Positions 49,239 to 57,740 of a stretch of 64,000 bases of DNA are shown in pieces (position 1 is the first letter of the stretch; each line of letters starts with the position of its first letter). The stretch lies in contig NZ_CALSBS010000003.1 in the NCBI RefSeq assembly GCF_943590815.1, positions 276,763-340,762 on the forward strand, read 5' to 3'. The notes below the pieces were generated by a model. The model was not told the origin of the DNA. It saw nothing but the letters and a program-made list of their open reading frames with translations, and searched no databases. Made by a program: the position numbers and the translations under genes. Source of the stretch: Pseudocitrobacter vendiensis. GTDB taxonomy: Bacteria > Pseudomonadota > Gammaproteobacteria > Enterobacterales > Enterobacteriaceae.

Positions 49239-50267
49239 TTAACGGTGAGTTTTCCCTGGCATGCGTGGGTCATCTTTGTACTGCGCGGTGGCAATCCATG
49301 CGGCGCAAAACAAGGTGAGTCGCGCGAAGAAATAGAAGAACGCCATCAGCCCCAGAACCGAACCAAACGCCGCGCCGGACGGGGATTTCACCAGCGCAGG
49401 CAGCGTCCAGGTCATGATGATTTTAATCACTTCAAAACCAATTGCCGCAATGAAGGTACCGCGAACCAGCGCCTTTTTGCGTGGGCGGTGGCGCGGCAGT
49501 CGCCAGAAGATCCAGAAGAAGAGCAAATAGTTGGCGAAGATAGAAATCGCCAGGCCTATTAACCGCCAGGCGGGTTTCAGCCACTCAATGCTGTCGAGAT
49601 AGAGGGCTGAGATAATCATCTGCTGCGCCGCCCCTGAAACAGAAGTAATCGACAGGGTAACAATCAGCGCAATCAACAGGCCAATTAGCGAGACAAAATC
49701 GCGCAGGTATTTAATCCAGATTTTCTCTTGATCCTGCGGGGTGCGCTCCCAGACATCACGCGATTGCGCGCGGATGGCCTCGCGCAGGTTGCCCATCCAG
49801 TTCACACCGGAATAAAGCGCCACTGCAAGCCCAACTAAACCGACGGTGGTACGCTGCTGGACGGCGGTGTTGATAGTGCTTTTAAGCGTCGCGGCAAGCG
49901 TCGGGTCACTGACGTTGGTGAGGATTTTATCGAAGATGTCCTGTAACAGTGTCGGGTGCGAGGCGAGGATAAAACCGCCTGCGGCAAAGGACACCATCAG
50001 TATCGGAATCATCGACAGGAATGAAAAGTAGGTGATAGCGGCGCCAAACTGATTGCCCAGGCGATCGTTAAAGCGCTCGGCGGCACGAAGCAGGTGGGCG
50101 ATGATCGGCTGCTGCTGAATCTTCTGTGCGGTATGCGTAACTTTGTTCAGCGCCTGTGTGGCTTTTCCGGGCTCCTCAGGGGCCCGATGCGTTTCGGTAT
50201 CGATGGGTTTGATGGGGTCGTGCTCCAGTTCCTGAGTAGGACGTTTTACGTCATTTTCCGGCGTCAT
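49239..50267 (-). CDS. yhjD: YihY/BrkB-family inner-membrane protein YhjD
   Basis: A 342-residue protein (E. coli 337). A charged N-terminal cytoplasmic segment precedes about six membrane helices containing the family pattern GNQFGAAITYFSFLSMIPILM and NWMGNLREAIRA. A mutation in E. coli YhjD lets cells survive with lipid IVA only, which suggests a link to lipid or LPS precursor movement. Its exact function is unknown. The variable N-terminus differs from E. coli and the membrane part is almost invariant. Confidence 0.94.
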   Translation of the reverse strand: MTPENDVKRPTQELEHDPIKPIDTETHRAPEEPGKATQALNKVTHTAQKIQQQPIIAHLLRAAERFNDRLGNQFGAAITYFSFLSMIPILMVSFAAGGFILASHPTLLQDIFDKILTNVSDPTLAATLKSTINTAVQQRTTVGLVGLAVALYSGVNWMGNLREAIRAQSRDVWERTPQDQEKIWIKYLRDFVSLIGLLIALIVTLSITSVSGAAQQMIISALYLDSIEWLKPAWRLIGLAISIFANYLLFFWIFWRLPRHRPRKKALVRGTFIAAIGFEVIKIIMTWTLPALVKSPSGAAFGSVLGLMAFFYFFARLTLFCAAWIATAQYKDDPRMPGKTHR

Positions 50268-50318
50268 CAGGTCGGTTTTCCTTTTCTCTTGTTTACTATC
50301 ACTAAATTATAGACTCTG

Positions 50319-51218
50319 CTAATCAACGTACTCTTTCATCACCTCAGTTAGCCATTCCATAAACAGGTGCACCCGGCGCGACAGGTTACGGCGATGGGGA
50401 TAAATCAGCGAAACCGGCATCGGCTCTGCGCGGTACTGCGGCAGAATCTCTATCAGCTTACCGCTGCGCAACGCCTCCCGCACACCAACGCGCGGTACCT
50501 GAATAATCCCCAGCCCGGCAAGGCAGGCGGCGTGATAGGTTTCGGTGCTGTTGACCGTCAGCACGCCGCCGGTTTTCACCCAGCGCGTGGTGTTATCCAG
50601 CACCACTTCAAACCCCTGCAGGCGTACGCCGAGGCTGGTTGCGTAGTGCACCACCGCATGATCGTCGAGTTCGTCCAACGATTCGGGAAACCCAAATCGC
50701 GCCAGATAATCCGGGCTGGCGCAGTTTATCACCGTCAGTTTACCGAATGGCCTGGCGATTAATCCTGAATCCTTCAGATGACCCACGCGTACCACGCAGT
50801 CGAATCCTTCACGAACGACATCCACCAGACGGTCGCTGCTGCTCAGTTCCAGCTCAATGCCGGGGTAGTGCTGTAAAAATGCGGGCAGGCGGGGAATGAC
50901 CACATTTCGCGCCACGGCAACGGGCATATCGACGCGTAGACGCCCGCTCACGCTGCTGGGGTCGCTCTGGAACATGCTGTCGAGCTCTTCAAGGTTGCTG
51001 AGGAGGTCCTTAGCGCGCTCATAGTAGACCATGCCGTCCTGCGTCAGCTGAACGCGCCGCGTGGTGCGATGCAGCAGGCGACAGCCGAGCTGGTTTTCCA
51101 GCGCCTGAATCTGGCGCGATACGCTACCTTTAGGAAGGCCGAGGGTATCGGCGGCGCGGGAGAAACTCTCCAGTTCTGCCACGCGGATGAACAGTTGCAT
51201 TGCATGAATTTTATCCAT
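50319..51218 (-). CDS. yhjC: LysR-family transcriptional regulator YhjC
   Basis: It has 299 residues from the ATG at 51218; a TTG six bases earlier is less likely. The winged helix-turn-helix is AMQLFIRVAELESFSRAADTLGLPKGSVSRQIQALE. An effector domain of the CrgA-like type follows, with LRVDMPVAVARNVVIPRLPAFLQHYPGIELELSSSDR. The length equals E. coli YhjC, for which I recall a link to csgD/biofilm control under the name RcdB. Here it is divergent from an SDR oxidoreductase gene absent from this place in E. coli K-12, so local control of that gene is likely. Confidence 0.9.
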   Translation of the reverse strand: MDKIHAMQLFIRVAELESFSRAADTLGLPKGSVSRQIQALENQLGCRLLHRTTRRVQLTQDGMVYYERAKDLLSNLEELDSMFQSDPSSVSGRLRVDMPVAVARNVVIPRLPAFLQHYPGIELELSSSDRLVDVVREGFDCVVRVGHLKDSGLIARPFGKLTVINCASPDYLARFGFPESLDELDDHAVVHYATSLGVRLQGFEVVLDNTTRWVKTGGVLTVNSTETYHAACLAGLGIIQVPRVGVREALRSGKLIEILPQYRAEPMPVSLIYPHRRNLSRRVHLFMEWLTEVMKEYVD

Positions 51219-51337
51219 CCCCAATCCTTATTGTTGTTTTTAATGAGACAGTGAAGCGTATTTAGCAATATTTATTGTTCTTTTAGCACCTAATAAGCTT
51301 GTTCTCAACGAACACACCCACTGAAATGAGGTTTCTC

Positions 51338-52096
51338 ATGACACAACGTATCGCATTAGTGACTGGCGGCAGCCGTGGACTGGGCAAAAATGCCGTATTG
51401 AAGCTGGCGGAGCAGGGAACAGATATTATTTTTACCTGGCATAGCCAGCAGCAGGCTGCAGAGGATGTGGTGAAAGAACTGCAGCAAAAAGGTGTGAAAG
51501 CAGTGGCATTACAGCTTAACGTCAGTGATATCAGCACGTTTAGTGATTTTGCTGAGAAGGTCAAACAGGCGCTAAAAGAGACGTGGCAGCGCGACACGTT
51601 TGATTATTTAGTGAACAATGCCGGAATTGGAATTAATGTTCCGTTTTCCGAGACTACGGAAGCACAGTTTGATGAATTATTGAACATCCAGTTTAAGGGC
51701 CCCTTTTTCCTGACTCAACGCCTGTTGCCGCTGATTAAAAACGGCGGGCGCATTCTGAACGTCTCGACGGGGCTGGCACGTTTTGCGCTTCCGGGGTTTG
51801 CCGCCTATGCCGCCATGAAGGGCGCAATGGAAGTGTTAACGCGCTATCAGGCGAAAGAACTGGGTGTGCGCGGCATTTCGGTTAATGTGATTGCGCCGGG
51901 GGCGATTGAAACCGACTTCGGCGGCGGCAGCGTGCGAGATAATGAACAGATTAATCAGCACATCGCCTCGCAAACCGCGCTGGGGCGCGTAGGGATGCCG
52001 GACGACATCGGCGATGCGATTGCCGCGCTGCTGAGCGATAAGCTCGGCTGGATGAACGCGCAGCGGGTGGAGGTCTCCGGGGGGATGTTTTTGTAG
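51338..52096 (+). CDS. Short-chain dehydrogenase/reductase
   Basis: A 252-residue classical SDR. The cofactor motif TGGSRGLG is at 9-16, NNAG at 93-96, and the catalytic Ser143, Tyr157 and Lys161 (YAAMK) are all present, followed by the conserved PGAIETDF. It should be an active NAD(P)H-dependent oxidoreductase; the substrate cannot be deduced. It is divergent from the LysR gene yhjC (119 bp between starts), a typical regulator-target pair. It is an insertion relative to E. coli K-12, where yhjB follows yhjC directly. Confidence 0.88.
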   Translation: MTQRIALVTGGSRGLGKNAVLKLAEQGTDIIFTWHSQQQAAEDVVKELQQKGVKAVALQLNVSDISTFSDFAEKVKQALKETWQRDTFDYLVNNAGIGINVPFSETTEAQFDELLNIQFKGPFFLTQRLLPLIKNGGRILNVSTGLARFALPGFAAYAAMKGAMEVLTRYQAKELGVRGISVNVIAPGAIETDFGGGSVRDNEQINQHIASQTALGRVGMPDDIGDAIAALLSDKLGWMNAQRVEVSGGMFL

Positions 52097-52115
52097 TTTT
52101 TATCTGCGGAGGGAA

Positions 52116-52290
52116 GGTGCGCGCTGATGCCCTCACCCCGGCCCTCTCCCACAGGGAGAGGGAGATCCGCATACAATTAACCGCTGGCGCGGTCGGTCCT
52201 CTCTCCCACAGGGAGAGGGAGATCCGCACACAATTAATTGCTGGCGCGGTCGGTCCCCTCTCCCTTGAGGGAGAGGGCTAGGGTGAGGGG
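52116..52290. repeat. Palindromic repeat cluster E
   Basis: The opening arm is CCCTCACCCCGGCCCTCTCC (52130), preceded by the shared GGTGCGCGCTGATG, and the closing arm is GAGAGGGCTAGGGTGAGGGG. Two near-identical spacer units with GAGATCCGCA lie between. It sits just after the SDR gene. Confidence 0.9.
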
Positions 52291-52635
52291 GAAAATGCCT
52301 ACACAGATACCCTTTCATCTCGTGCTATTTCATATTTCGTAACACTCAACTTACCCACTCGCATTTCCTTTATTCCCGGCCCTGAATTATCCTTTTGTGA
52401 ATTAATATTAATTGTGCGACAGCTATTTTCAGGATTTCCTGAAATAGAGTTGTAATAAACGATATGAATACGTAATTGTCACGCGAAGGCTGTAAGTATT
52501 CATAATAAAAATGTTTTTATTTTTATTTTCATCAGTAAAATAGCCCAGGCCAAACAGCGAGTTCTTATTTACCTCCGCTAGTAATACCCTTCACCCCTAA
52601 ATGTGTAGGGTTCATTTTTCTGATGAGGAATCAGT
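52291..52635 (+). promoter_or_regulatory. AT-rich regulatory region upstream of yhjB with two inverted repeats
   Basis: No gene is seen in these 345 bp. Two inverted repeats stand out. CTATTTTCAGGA (52423) with TCCTGAAATAG (ending 52447) forms a compact hairpin with one bulge. TATGAATAC (52463-52471) with GTATTCATA (52496-52504) is a 9-bp repeat around a 24-base gap. The rest is very AT-rich, unlike the flanking genes. GAGGAATC precedes the yhjB ATG. Confidence 0.6.
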
Positions 52636-53262
52636 ATGCAGGTAATCATGTTTGACAGGCAGTCAATATTTATTCATGGAATGAAGATCAGTTTGCAGGA
52701 AAATATTCCTGAAGTAGATATTTACGCCGTCAGTCAGGCTGATGAACTGTGGCGACGGTTGCTGGAATATCCAGAGGCATTACTTATTCTGGATGGCGAC
52801 ATGGATAAATCGTTTTGCAGTTGGTTATTGCAGGAAAAAGCGCAGCAGTTTCCGGCATCACATACGGTGATTGTGGCAAGTGATTGCCAGCAGGCCTGGC
52901 TTAAAGAGTCGCTTGCGTGGAATGTGCAGGCTATTGTGCCGCGTGATGAAAGCGTCGAAACGTTTGTGCAGGCGATTAACGGCGCCGCGTGCGGATTAAT
53001 GTGTCTTCCCGGCGGCTGGACGTTTAATTATGAAAGCGAAAAGCGTGGGCTGGAACAGCTTAGCCACCGCCAGCGTGAAATACTGGAGCTGCTGGCGAAC
53101 GGCGAGTCGAATAAAGAGATCAGTCGAACGTTGAATATCAGCGCGGGTACGGTGAAAGCGCATCTGGAATCACTGTACCGGCGTCTGGATGTGAAAAACC
53201 GCACTCAGGCGGCGATGTTATTCGGCGCACACGAACTCCCCTCCCAAATCTGTTCGGAATAA
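52636..53262 (+). CDS. yhjB: LuxR-family response-regulator-like protein YhjB
   Basis: A 208-residue protein (E. coli YhjB 200). The N-terminal half resembles a receiver domain (MQVIMFDRQSIFIHGMKISLQE; LLILDGDMDKSFC), though I do not see all phosphorylation residues. The C-terminal LuxR helix-turn-helix reads LSHRQREILELLANGESNKEISRTLNISAGTVKAHLESLYRRLDVKNRTQAA. Targets are not known. It is preceded by a long AT-rich region with inverted repeats, and its last 45 bp overlap the convergent lysozyme-like gene. Confidence 0.92.
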   Translation: MQVIMFDRQSIFIHGMKISLQENIPEVDIYAVSQADELWRRLLEYPEALLILDGDMDKSFCSWLLQEKAQQFPASHTVIVASDCQQAWLKESLAWNVQAIVPRDESVETFVQAINGAACGLMCLPGGWTFNYESEKRGLEQLSHRQREILELLANGESNKEISRTLNISAGTVKAHLESLYRRLDVKNRTQAAMLFGAHELPSQICSE

Positions 53263-53694
53263 GGCACATTCGGCCTGACGCTGTCTGTTCAGGCCGTAGC
53301 TTCTTACCCCGTTAAGCTCTGTTTCCAGTAACCACACGGCAAGCGCTTTTGTGAACTGGTGCTGATTGATATAGCGCACCACTGCGGAAGCGGCAAACGT
53401 CTCGGGCCCCAAACTGAGCGCAAGCGATATCAGTGCATCATATTGAATCTGGCACAGCGGCACCTCTATTTCTTGCGCCAGTACGCGCTGGCAGGCGTAA
53501 ATATCCAACTGCAATAACGCGTTGGCCTGCGACTGGCTAAGCGGCGTATCAAACGTCTCGCTTCCCTGGATCAGATGACCGTAACCCACGACCCACAGAT
53601 GACATTCATCCTGGTAGGGCTCAGCAGAAAACCCCTGACATTGTTTAATAAACGCTAACCCTTCCGGGCTGAGGCGTAGGGTACTATTTGGCAT
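53218..53694 (-). CDS. Lysozyme-fold (GH24-like) protein with substituted catalytic residues
   Basis: The 158 residues resemble phage T4/endolysin-type lysozymes in YQDECHLWVVGYGHLIQGSE and the PLSQSQANALLQLDI region. In the family the triad is Glu-8-Asp/Cys-5-Thr. Here the register gives Gln20 (CQGFSAEPYQD) in place of Glu, Asp29 retained, and Val35 (LWVVGYGH) in place of Thr. Muramidase activity is therefore doubtful; Glu11 lies nearby but out of register. No signal peptide or holin gene is seen. It overlaps yhjB tail-to-tail by 45 bp. A lysozyme-like gene in the yhjB-treF interval also occurs in Salmonella, as I recall. Confidence 0.75.
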   Translation of the reverse strand: MPNSTLRLSPEGLAFIKQCQGFSAEPYQDECHLWVVGYGHLIQGSETFDTPLSQSQANALLQLDIYACQRVLAQEIEVPLCQIQYDALISLALSLGPETFAASAVVRYINQHQFTKALAVWLLETELNGVRSYGLNRQRQAECALFRTDLGGEFVCAE

Positions 53695-53999
53695 TTTTCT
53701 TCCTCACTCAGATGGTTAGCGAGTGTAGAGGATGGGGAAACGCACGCCTATTCGCCAGATGGCCTGGGTAAATCCGGCATGCGCCGAGAATATATTCCGC
53801 CAATCGTAAAATTCGCTGCAACAATAGAAAGACAGGGCAATCGTTTGCCGGAAAGTCGTGAGAACGATCGAGTTTCGCATCAGTGTCGGCCCCGCGGCCT
53901 TTCAATTTTTGGGGTTTCGTATATGTTGTATCGGCAAAAAAACAAAAATAAACCTTACTAATCTTCAGGTTATTTTCCTTCTGTGGGTTAAGGACGTGA
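53695..53999 (+). promoter_or_regulatory. Structured upstream region of the STY4199-like gene
   Basis: No gene is supported in these 305 bp. On the plus strand the following can fold: GGCAA-TCGT-TTGCC (53836-53849); GAAA (53851-53854) with TTTC (53873-53876) enclosing TCGT-GAGA-ACGA (53856-53867); and GGCC-CCGC-GGCC (53888-53899) followed by TTTCAATTTTT. The last looks like a short terminator ahead of the next gene. It does not match the c-di-GMP-I riboswitch core. The ribosome site is AAGGAC before 54000. Confidence 0.45.
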
Positions 54000-55580
54000 A
54001 TGATGCCTACTCCGTCGCATCAATTATTTGAACATTGCCTCGGCGTGATTCGCCAGGCGTCTGTGGAGATCCTTAATCTGCTCGAGATGCGCGTCGGGGA
54101 GGGTAAGGAGCCTCGTTGGTTTCTGGAGCAACTGGATCAGGCTCGGCTGAATCTTGGCGGCTGGGCGAGCGTGGCGAAAAAGCTGAACCTCAATGATGCC
54201 GAGCTGAGCGAGTTCACCCTGCAACTGCGCCATTTACAGAAACTGGTGCCGAACTATGAGCGCGGGCAATCCATCACGGAGGATCAGCTGATTGCTGCGG
54301 CGCGAATGGTGGCCGCGCTGGAACTGATGCGCCGCCGTCAGCCGTTGCTGGTCTTTGAGAGCGATTCTGATGCGGATGCCGAACAGCTGGAGGCCCTGGC
54401 GCTGCGGCAGCTACGTATGATCCAGCTGATGCTGGCTGCACTTATTCGTCAGGCCTGGCCGGATACCACCCGTTTGCACAATCACCTCAAACTACAGTTT
54501 GGTGCGGACTGCGTGCGGCGCTGGCTCTCGCGCAGCAAAGAGGGCGATATTCTCAGCGGCATGCAGTTCAGCGAGCTGGCGCTACTGGTGGTGGATAAAA
54601 AAGCGTTTTCACGGCACTACGCTTCGCTTTTCCACAGCGCGACTCTGCTGACTTTTCATGCGGACCCACGTCTGACACTCCACGCTTTCCTGGACGATAT
54701 CCGCCAGATGCGCAGGGCGGTGGTCAGCCAGCGGACCGTGTCATCCACCGCTTTTTTGCTGCTGGATATCTATACCCGGCAGATTGCCACGCCGATTCAG
54801 CACGCGTTTGAGCAGGGTAGAACGTTGGTGAATCCCGCAAGCCTGTTGGCGACGGACGGTAACGTGGTGCAGCATTTCTGGGATGAGCAACGCGAGTTTG
54901 CCCGGCTTAACGGGGCGGATGATCAGCCAGTCCATGAGTCTATTGAACGTACTCGTAAAAAATCGGCCCGAACGGTGGAGGCGCGGGATAAATTAATCTC
55001 CTCGGGGCTATGGGCCGCCGTGGGCCTGATGATACTGGCGATGATTGTTGGGGGCTTCTGGATGCTCAATGCGTCGCCTGCCGCGCCAACGGCCAGCGCC
55101 TCAACAACACCTGCTCCGGGAATTGAAGCACCGTCGCGTGAGTCACCTCGAGAACAGCTGGCGAATCGTGGTATTAATTGGGATATCAATGGATTACGTT
55201 CGGCAATTGATCGTAACGATGCGGGTGTCGTACAGCTGTTTATGCGTGGCGGGATGGACTGGCAGCTCGCCTGGACGGAGCAGGCGCTTTCAGCGCAGCA
55301 CGATGAGGTGATTGCTTTGCTGTTGCGATATCGCCTGCAAATGGATGAACCAAAACCGTGTCGGCGCTTTATCACCACCCTGAGCCACGCGCTGGCGGAT
55401 GGTGAAGCGCTCACGTCGTCAAGGAGAGATCTTTTGCAAGCGTTTTGCACCCGCCCCGCCGTGGTAGAACGGCAACGACGGGAAGTGGATAACGCCCGAC
55501 AACGCGTGAAGGCCGAGCCGACGACACACAACAAGCGATGGCTGGACGTACAGCGCGAGATTTATGCCGTGATTAAGTAG
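54000..55580 (+). CDS. Membrane protein of probable STY4199/HEPN family with ankyrin-like C-terminus
   Basis: This 526-residue protein has no strong match to a characterised gene that I recognise. I recall a family named STY4199, HEPN-domain containing, at this locus in Salmonella. The first roughly 330 residues are helical and largely soluble; residues about 185-275 (FSELALLVVDKKAFSRHYAS to QIATPIQHAF) resemble a HEPN-type helical bundle, with several Arg/His pairs. One membrane helix follows (336-356, LWAAVGLMILAMIVGGFWML), then an Ala/Pro-rich linker, then an ankyrin-like region (about 395-455, LRSAIDRNDAGVVQLFMRGG). A cytoplasmic sensor or nuclease part facing a periplasmic ankyrin domain is one reading. 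The function is unknown. Confidence 0.65.
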   Translation: MMPTPSHQLFEHCLGVIRQASVEILNLLEMRVGEGKEPRWFLEQLDQARLNLGGWASVAKKLNLNDAELSEFTLQLRHLQKLVPNYERGQSITEDQLIAAARMVAALELMRRRQPLLVFESDSDADAEQLEALALRQLRMIQLMLAALIRQAWPDTTRLHNHLKLQFGADCVRRWLSRSKEGDILSGMQFSELALLVVDKKAFSRHYASLFHSATLLTFHADPRLTLHAFLDDIRQMRRAVVSQRTVSSTAFLLLDIYTRQIATPIQHAFEQGRTLVNPASLLATDGNVVQHFWDEQREFARLNGADDQPVHESIERTRKKSARTVEARDKLISSGLWAAVGLMILAMIVGGFWMLNASPAAPTASASTTPAPGIEAPSRESPREQLANRGINWDINGLRSAIDRNDAGVVQLFMRGGMDWQLAWTEQALSAQHDEVIALLLRYRLQMDEPKPCRRFITTLSHALADGEALTSSRRDLLQAFCTRPAVVERQRREVDNARQRVKAEPTTHNKRWLDVQREIYAVIK

Positions 55581-55595
55581 CGGGTTTTGAGCCGT

Positions 55596-55849
55596 TGTAG
55601 GCGGGGCAAGCGCAGCGCCCCCGGCGAGTGCGGGGAAAATGCCTGATGCGCTTCGCTTATCAGGCCTACGGTTTTTGAGCTATTGTAGGCCGGGCAAGCG
55701 CAGCGCCCCCGGCATGTGCGGTGTAAATGCCTGATGCGCTTCGCTCATCAGGCCCACGGGATTTCTGAAACGTGTAGGCCGGGCAAGCGCAGCGCCCCCG
55801 GCATGTGCGGTGTAAATGCCTGATGGCGCTTCGCTTATCAGGCCTACGG
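55596..55849. repeat. BIME: three tandem REP-pair units
   Basis: Three units of 88-89 bp begin at 55597, 55685 and 55774. Each opens with a REP arm (GTAGGCCGGGCAAGCGCAGC, first copy variant) and closes with an inverted arm (GCTTATCAGGCCTAC type). The units differ by only a few bases. They fill the gap between two convergent genes, and the last arm is followed by T7. Confidence 0.93.
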
Positions 55850-55863
55850 TTTTTTTCACGTTG

Positions 55864-57513
55864 TTAAGGTTCGCCGTACAATCCAATCAAACGGCGTACC
55901 ACGCCATTGGTCCAGCCAAAACCATCCTGCAACGGATACTCCCCGCCGCCCCCTTCGCGCGGGGTGCCTTCGGCGATGTGATATTTCTCAATCAGCTTAT
56001 GATGGTCGCGATAGAAATGATTCACCGTCTCCAGCCAGTTGTGGGCGATTTCGTTGCCCAGCACGTCGTGGCCGTAGAGCTTGAATCCCTGAATCGCCAT
56101 CCACTGTAGTGGGGCCCAGCCGTTCGGGTAATCCCACTGCTCGCCGCTTTCGTACTCTGTTGCCAGAATCCCTCGTGGCGTCAGCAGTCGGGCGCGTACC
56201 GCCAGTGCCAGTCGGTCTGCCTGCTCATGCGTCGCCATACCGACATACAGCGGCACGACGCTGGCGGCAGAAAATAGCGCCTGCTGTTCCCGACGCCAGT
56301 CGTAATCACGGAACAGACCGTTCTCTTCATCCCACATATAATGCGTCACTGCCGCGCGGCGTGCGCTGGCCTTCTGCTTAAACAGTGCCTGCGTCTCTTT
56401 GTCGCCCTTCAATCCGGATAGATTGGCGATGGTATTTTCCAGTTTGAACAGAAAAGCGTTCAAATCGATGGGAATAAACTGGGTGGTGCGAATGCTTGCC
56501 AGTCGCGACGTATCGCGCAGCCAGCGTGAGGAATAGTCCCAACCGGATGCCGCCCCGGCGCGCAGGTCGCGATACACCTCATTGGGCGGCCGACCTGAAT
56601 GCTGCGCCGTTTCGACATCTTCAATCCACGACTCATCACGCGGCGTGTCGCGGTCGTCCCAGTAACGGTTGAGTAAAGCACCGTCCGGCATGCGCACCAC
56701 GTGGCGATAAGCCTGATTAGGAATGAGCGAATCCGCGCCATCCATCCAGAAGCTGTACTCCATCTTCAGATGGTCAAGGTAGCGTTTCGCGCCGCGCACG
56801 CCATCCTCTTCAAACAATTCAACCATCAGCGCGAATACCGGCGGCTGCGAGCGGCTAAGATAGTAGGTGCGGTTACCGTTAGGAATATGCCCATAGCGCT
56901 CAATCATCCACGCGAAGTTATCCGCCATGCATTTCAGCAGGTCTTCCCGGCCGCTCTCCGCCAGGCCCAGCATGGTGAAGTAGGAATCCCAGTAATAAGT
57001 TTCGGTAAAGCGTCCACCGGGCACGATATAAGACTGTGGCAGCGCCAGAAGAGACGAGCCAGGAATATGGTCCTGCGGCTCTCGGGTGAGCACTGGCCAG
57101 AGCGAGTCGATGTGCTCCTTCAGCGATTTGTCCGGGTCTGAAACGTACTCGCTGTCGCGCAGTTCCGGCGGCCAGAAGTTCTCTTCCACAAAGCGGCGCA
57201 GATCGAAGCCGGGTATGCGCTTGATTCGGCGATAATGGATGAGAATATCCAGCGGATCTTTCTTCGGTGCACAGTCAGGAAACGTTTTGCTATCGCTAAA
57301 AATGCGTGAACGCTGAACGTTTTCGAACAGCTCCAGATAGCGATCGGCAGGCGTCAACGCATCGGAGGCGGGTAGCCCCTCGATGATCTCCGGCTCCGGT
57401 TCGGCATCGAGCATTTCATCCAGTTTTAATTCGTACGGATCCGCTTCGTAGCACAGCTCGATATCAATGGCTAAGGCCTCGGACTCTTCGTGACGTATTT
57501 TCTGGTTGAACAT
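55864..57513 (-). CDS. treF: Cytoplasmic trehalase
   Basis: From the ATG at 57513 it encodes 549 residues, exactly the E. coli TreF length; a GTG four codons upstream overlaps the ribosome site GGAGGTGA. It is a family GH37 enzyme with both trehalase signatures: [15 protein letters not shown] and [10 protein letters not shown]. There is no signal peptide, unlike TreA, so it hydrolyses internal trehalose to glucose. In E. coli it is partly RpoS-dependent. In E. coli K-12 a large acid-resistance island lies between treF and gor; here only one gene intervenes. Confidence 0.96.
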   Translation of the reverse strand: MFNQKIRHEESEALAIDIELCYEADPYELKLDEMLDAEPEPEIIEGLPASDALTPADRYLELFENVQRSRIFSDSKTFPDCAPKKDPLDILIHYRRIKRIPGFDLRRFVEENFWPPELRDSEYVSDPDKSLKEHIDSLWPVLTREPQDHIPGSSLLALPQSYIVPGGRFTETYYWDSYFTMLGLAESGREDLLKCMADNFAWMIERYGHIPNGNRTYYLSRSQPPVFALMVELFEEDGVRGAKRYLDHLKMEYSFWMDGADSLIPNQAYRHVVRMPDGALLNRYWDDRDTPRDESWIEDVETAQHSGRPPNEVYRDLRAGAASGWDYSSRWLRDTSRLASIRTTQFIPIDLNAFLFKLENTIANLSGLKGDKETQALFKQKASARRAAVTHYMWDEENGLFRDYDWRREQQALFSAASVVPLYVGMATHEQADRLALAVRARLLTPRGILATEYESGEQWDYPNGWAPLQWMAIQGFKLYGHDVLGNEIAHNWLETVNHFYRDHHKLIEKYHIAEGTPREGGGGEYPLQDGFGWTNGVVRRLIGLYGEP

Positions 57514-57687
57514 ATCGCAGGTCACCTCCGGTGAGCGTCGTTTTACATCCCGGTTTTATCCGGCCACCTGTAAAGCGTAGACATTCGCTTCGGTTACCGG
57601 TGAGCAAAGCGTGCGGAAGATCACGTTTTTATACGTCGTGAAAATGTGCGTGTTTTTCAGGTTTCTGAAAAATAATAGAAAAATGAT

Positions 57688-57713
57688 ATCCCGGTTTTAA
57701 TCTTCACCGGGAT
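57688..57713 (-). terminator. Hairpin after the SdiA-regulated-type gene
   Basis: ATCCCGG and CCGGGAT form a 7-bp stem around a 12-base loop, followed on the minus strand by A/T-rich sequence including a T5 run. It lies 27 bp beyond the stop of the gene to the right. Confidence 0.6.
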
Positions 57714-57740
57714 TTTCAGAACAATCGATTGTAACGGGTT

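Noticed and set aside
52133..52318. Open frames within repeat cluster E
   Set aside because: They are made of repeat sequence only, with repeated SLWERG-type or SPCGR-type peptides.
53218..53694. Prophage remnant, suggested by the lysozyme-like gene
   Set aside because: No integrase, holin, structural genes or attachment-site repeats are visible nearby, and the gene sits between conserved chromosomal genes.
53820..53912. Possible c-di-GMP-I riboswitch before the STY4199-like gene
   Set aside because: An ACAGGGCAA stretch resembles the start of the GEMM core, but the GGGACGCAAAGCC half and the receptor hairpin are absent.
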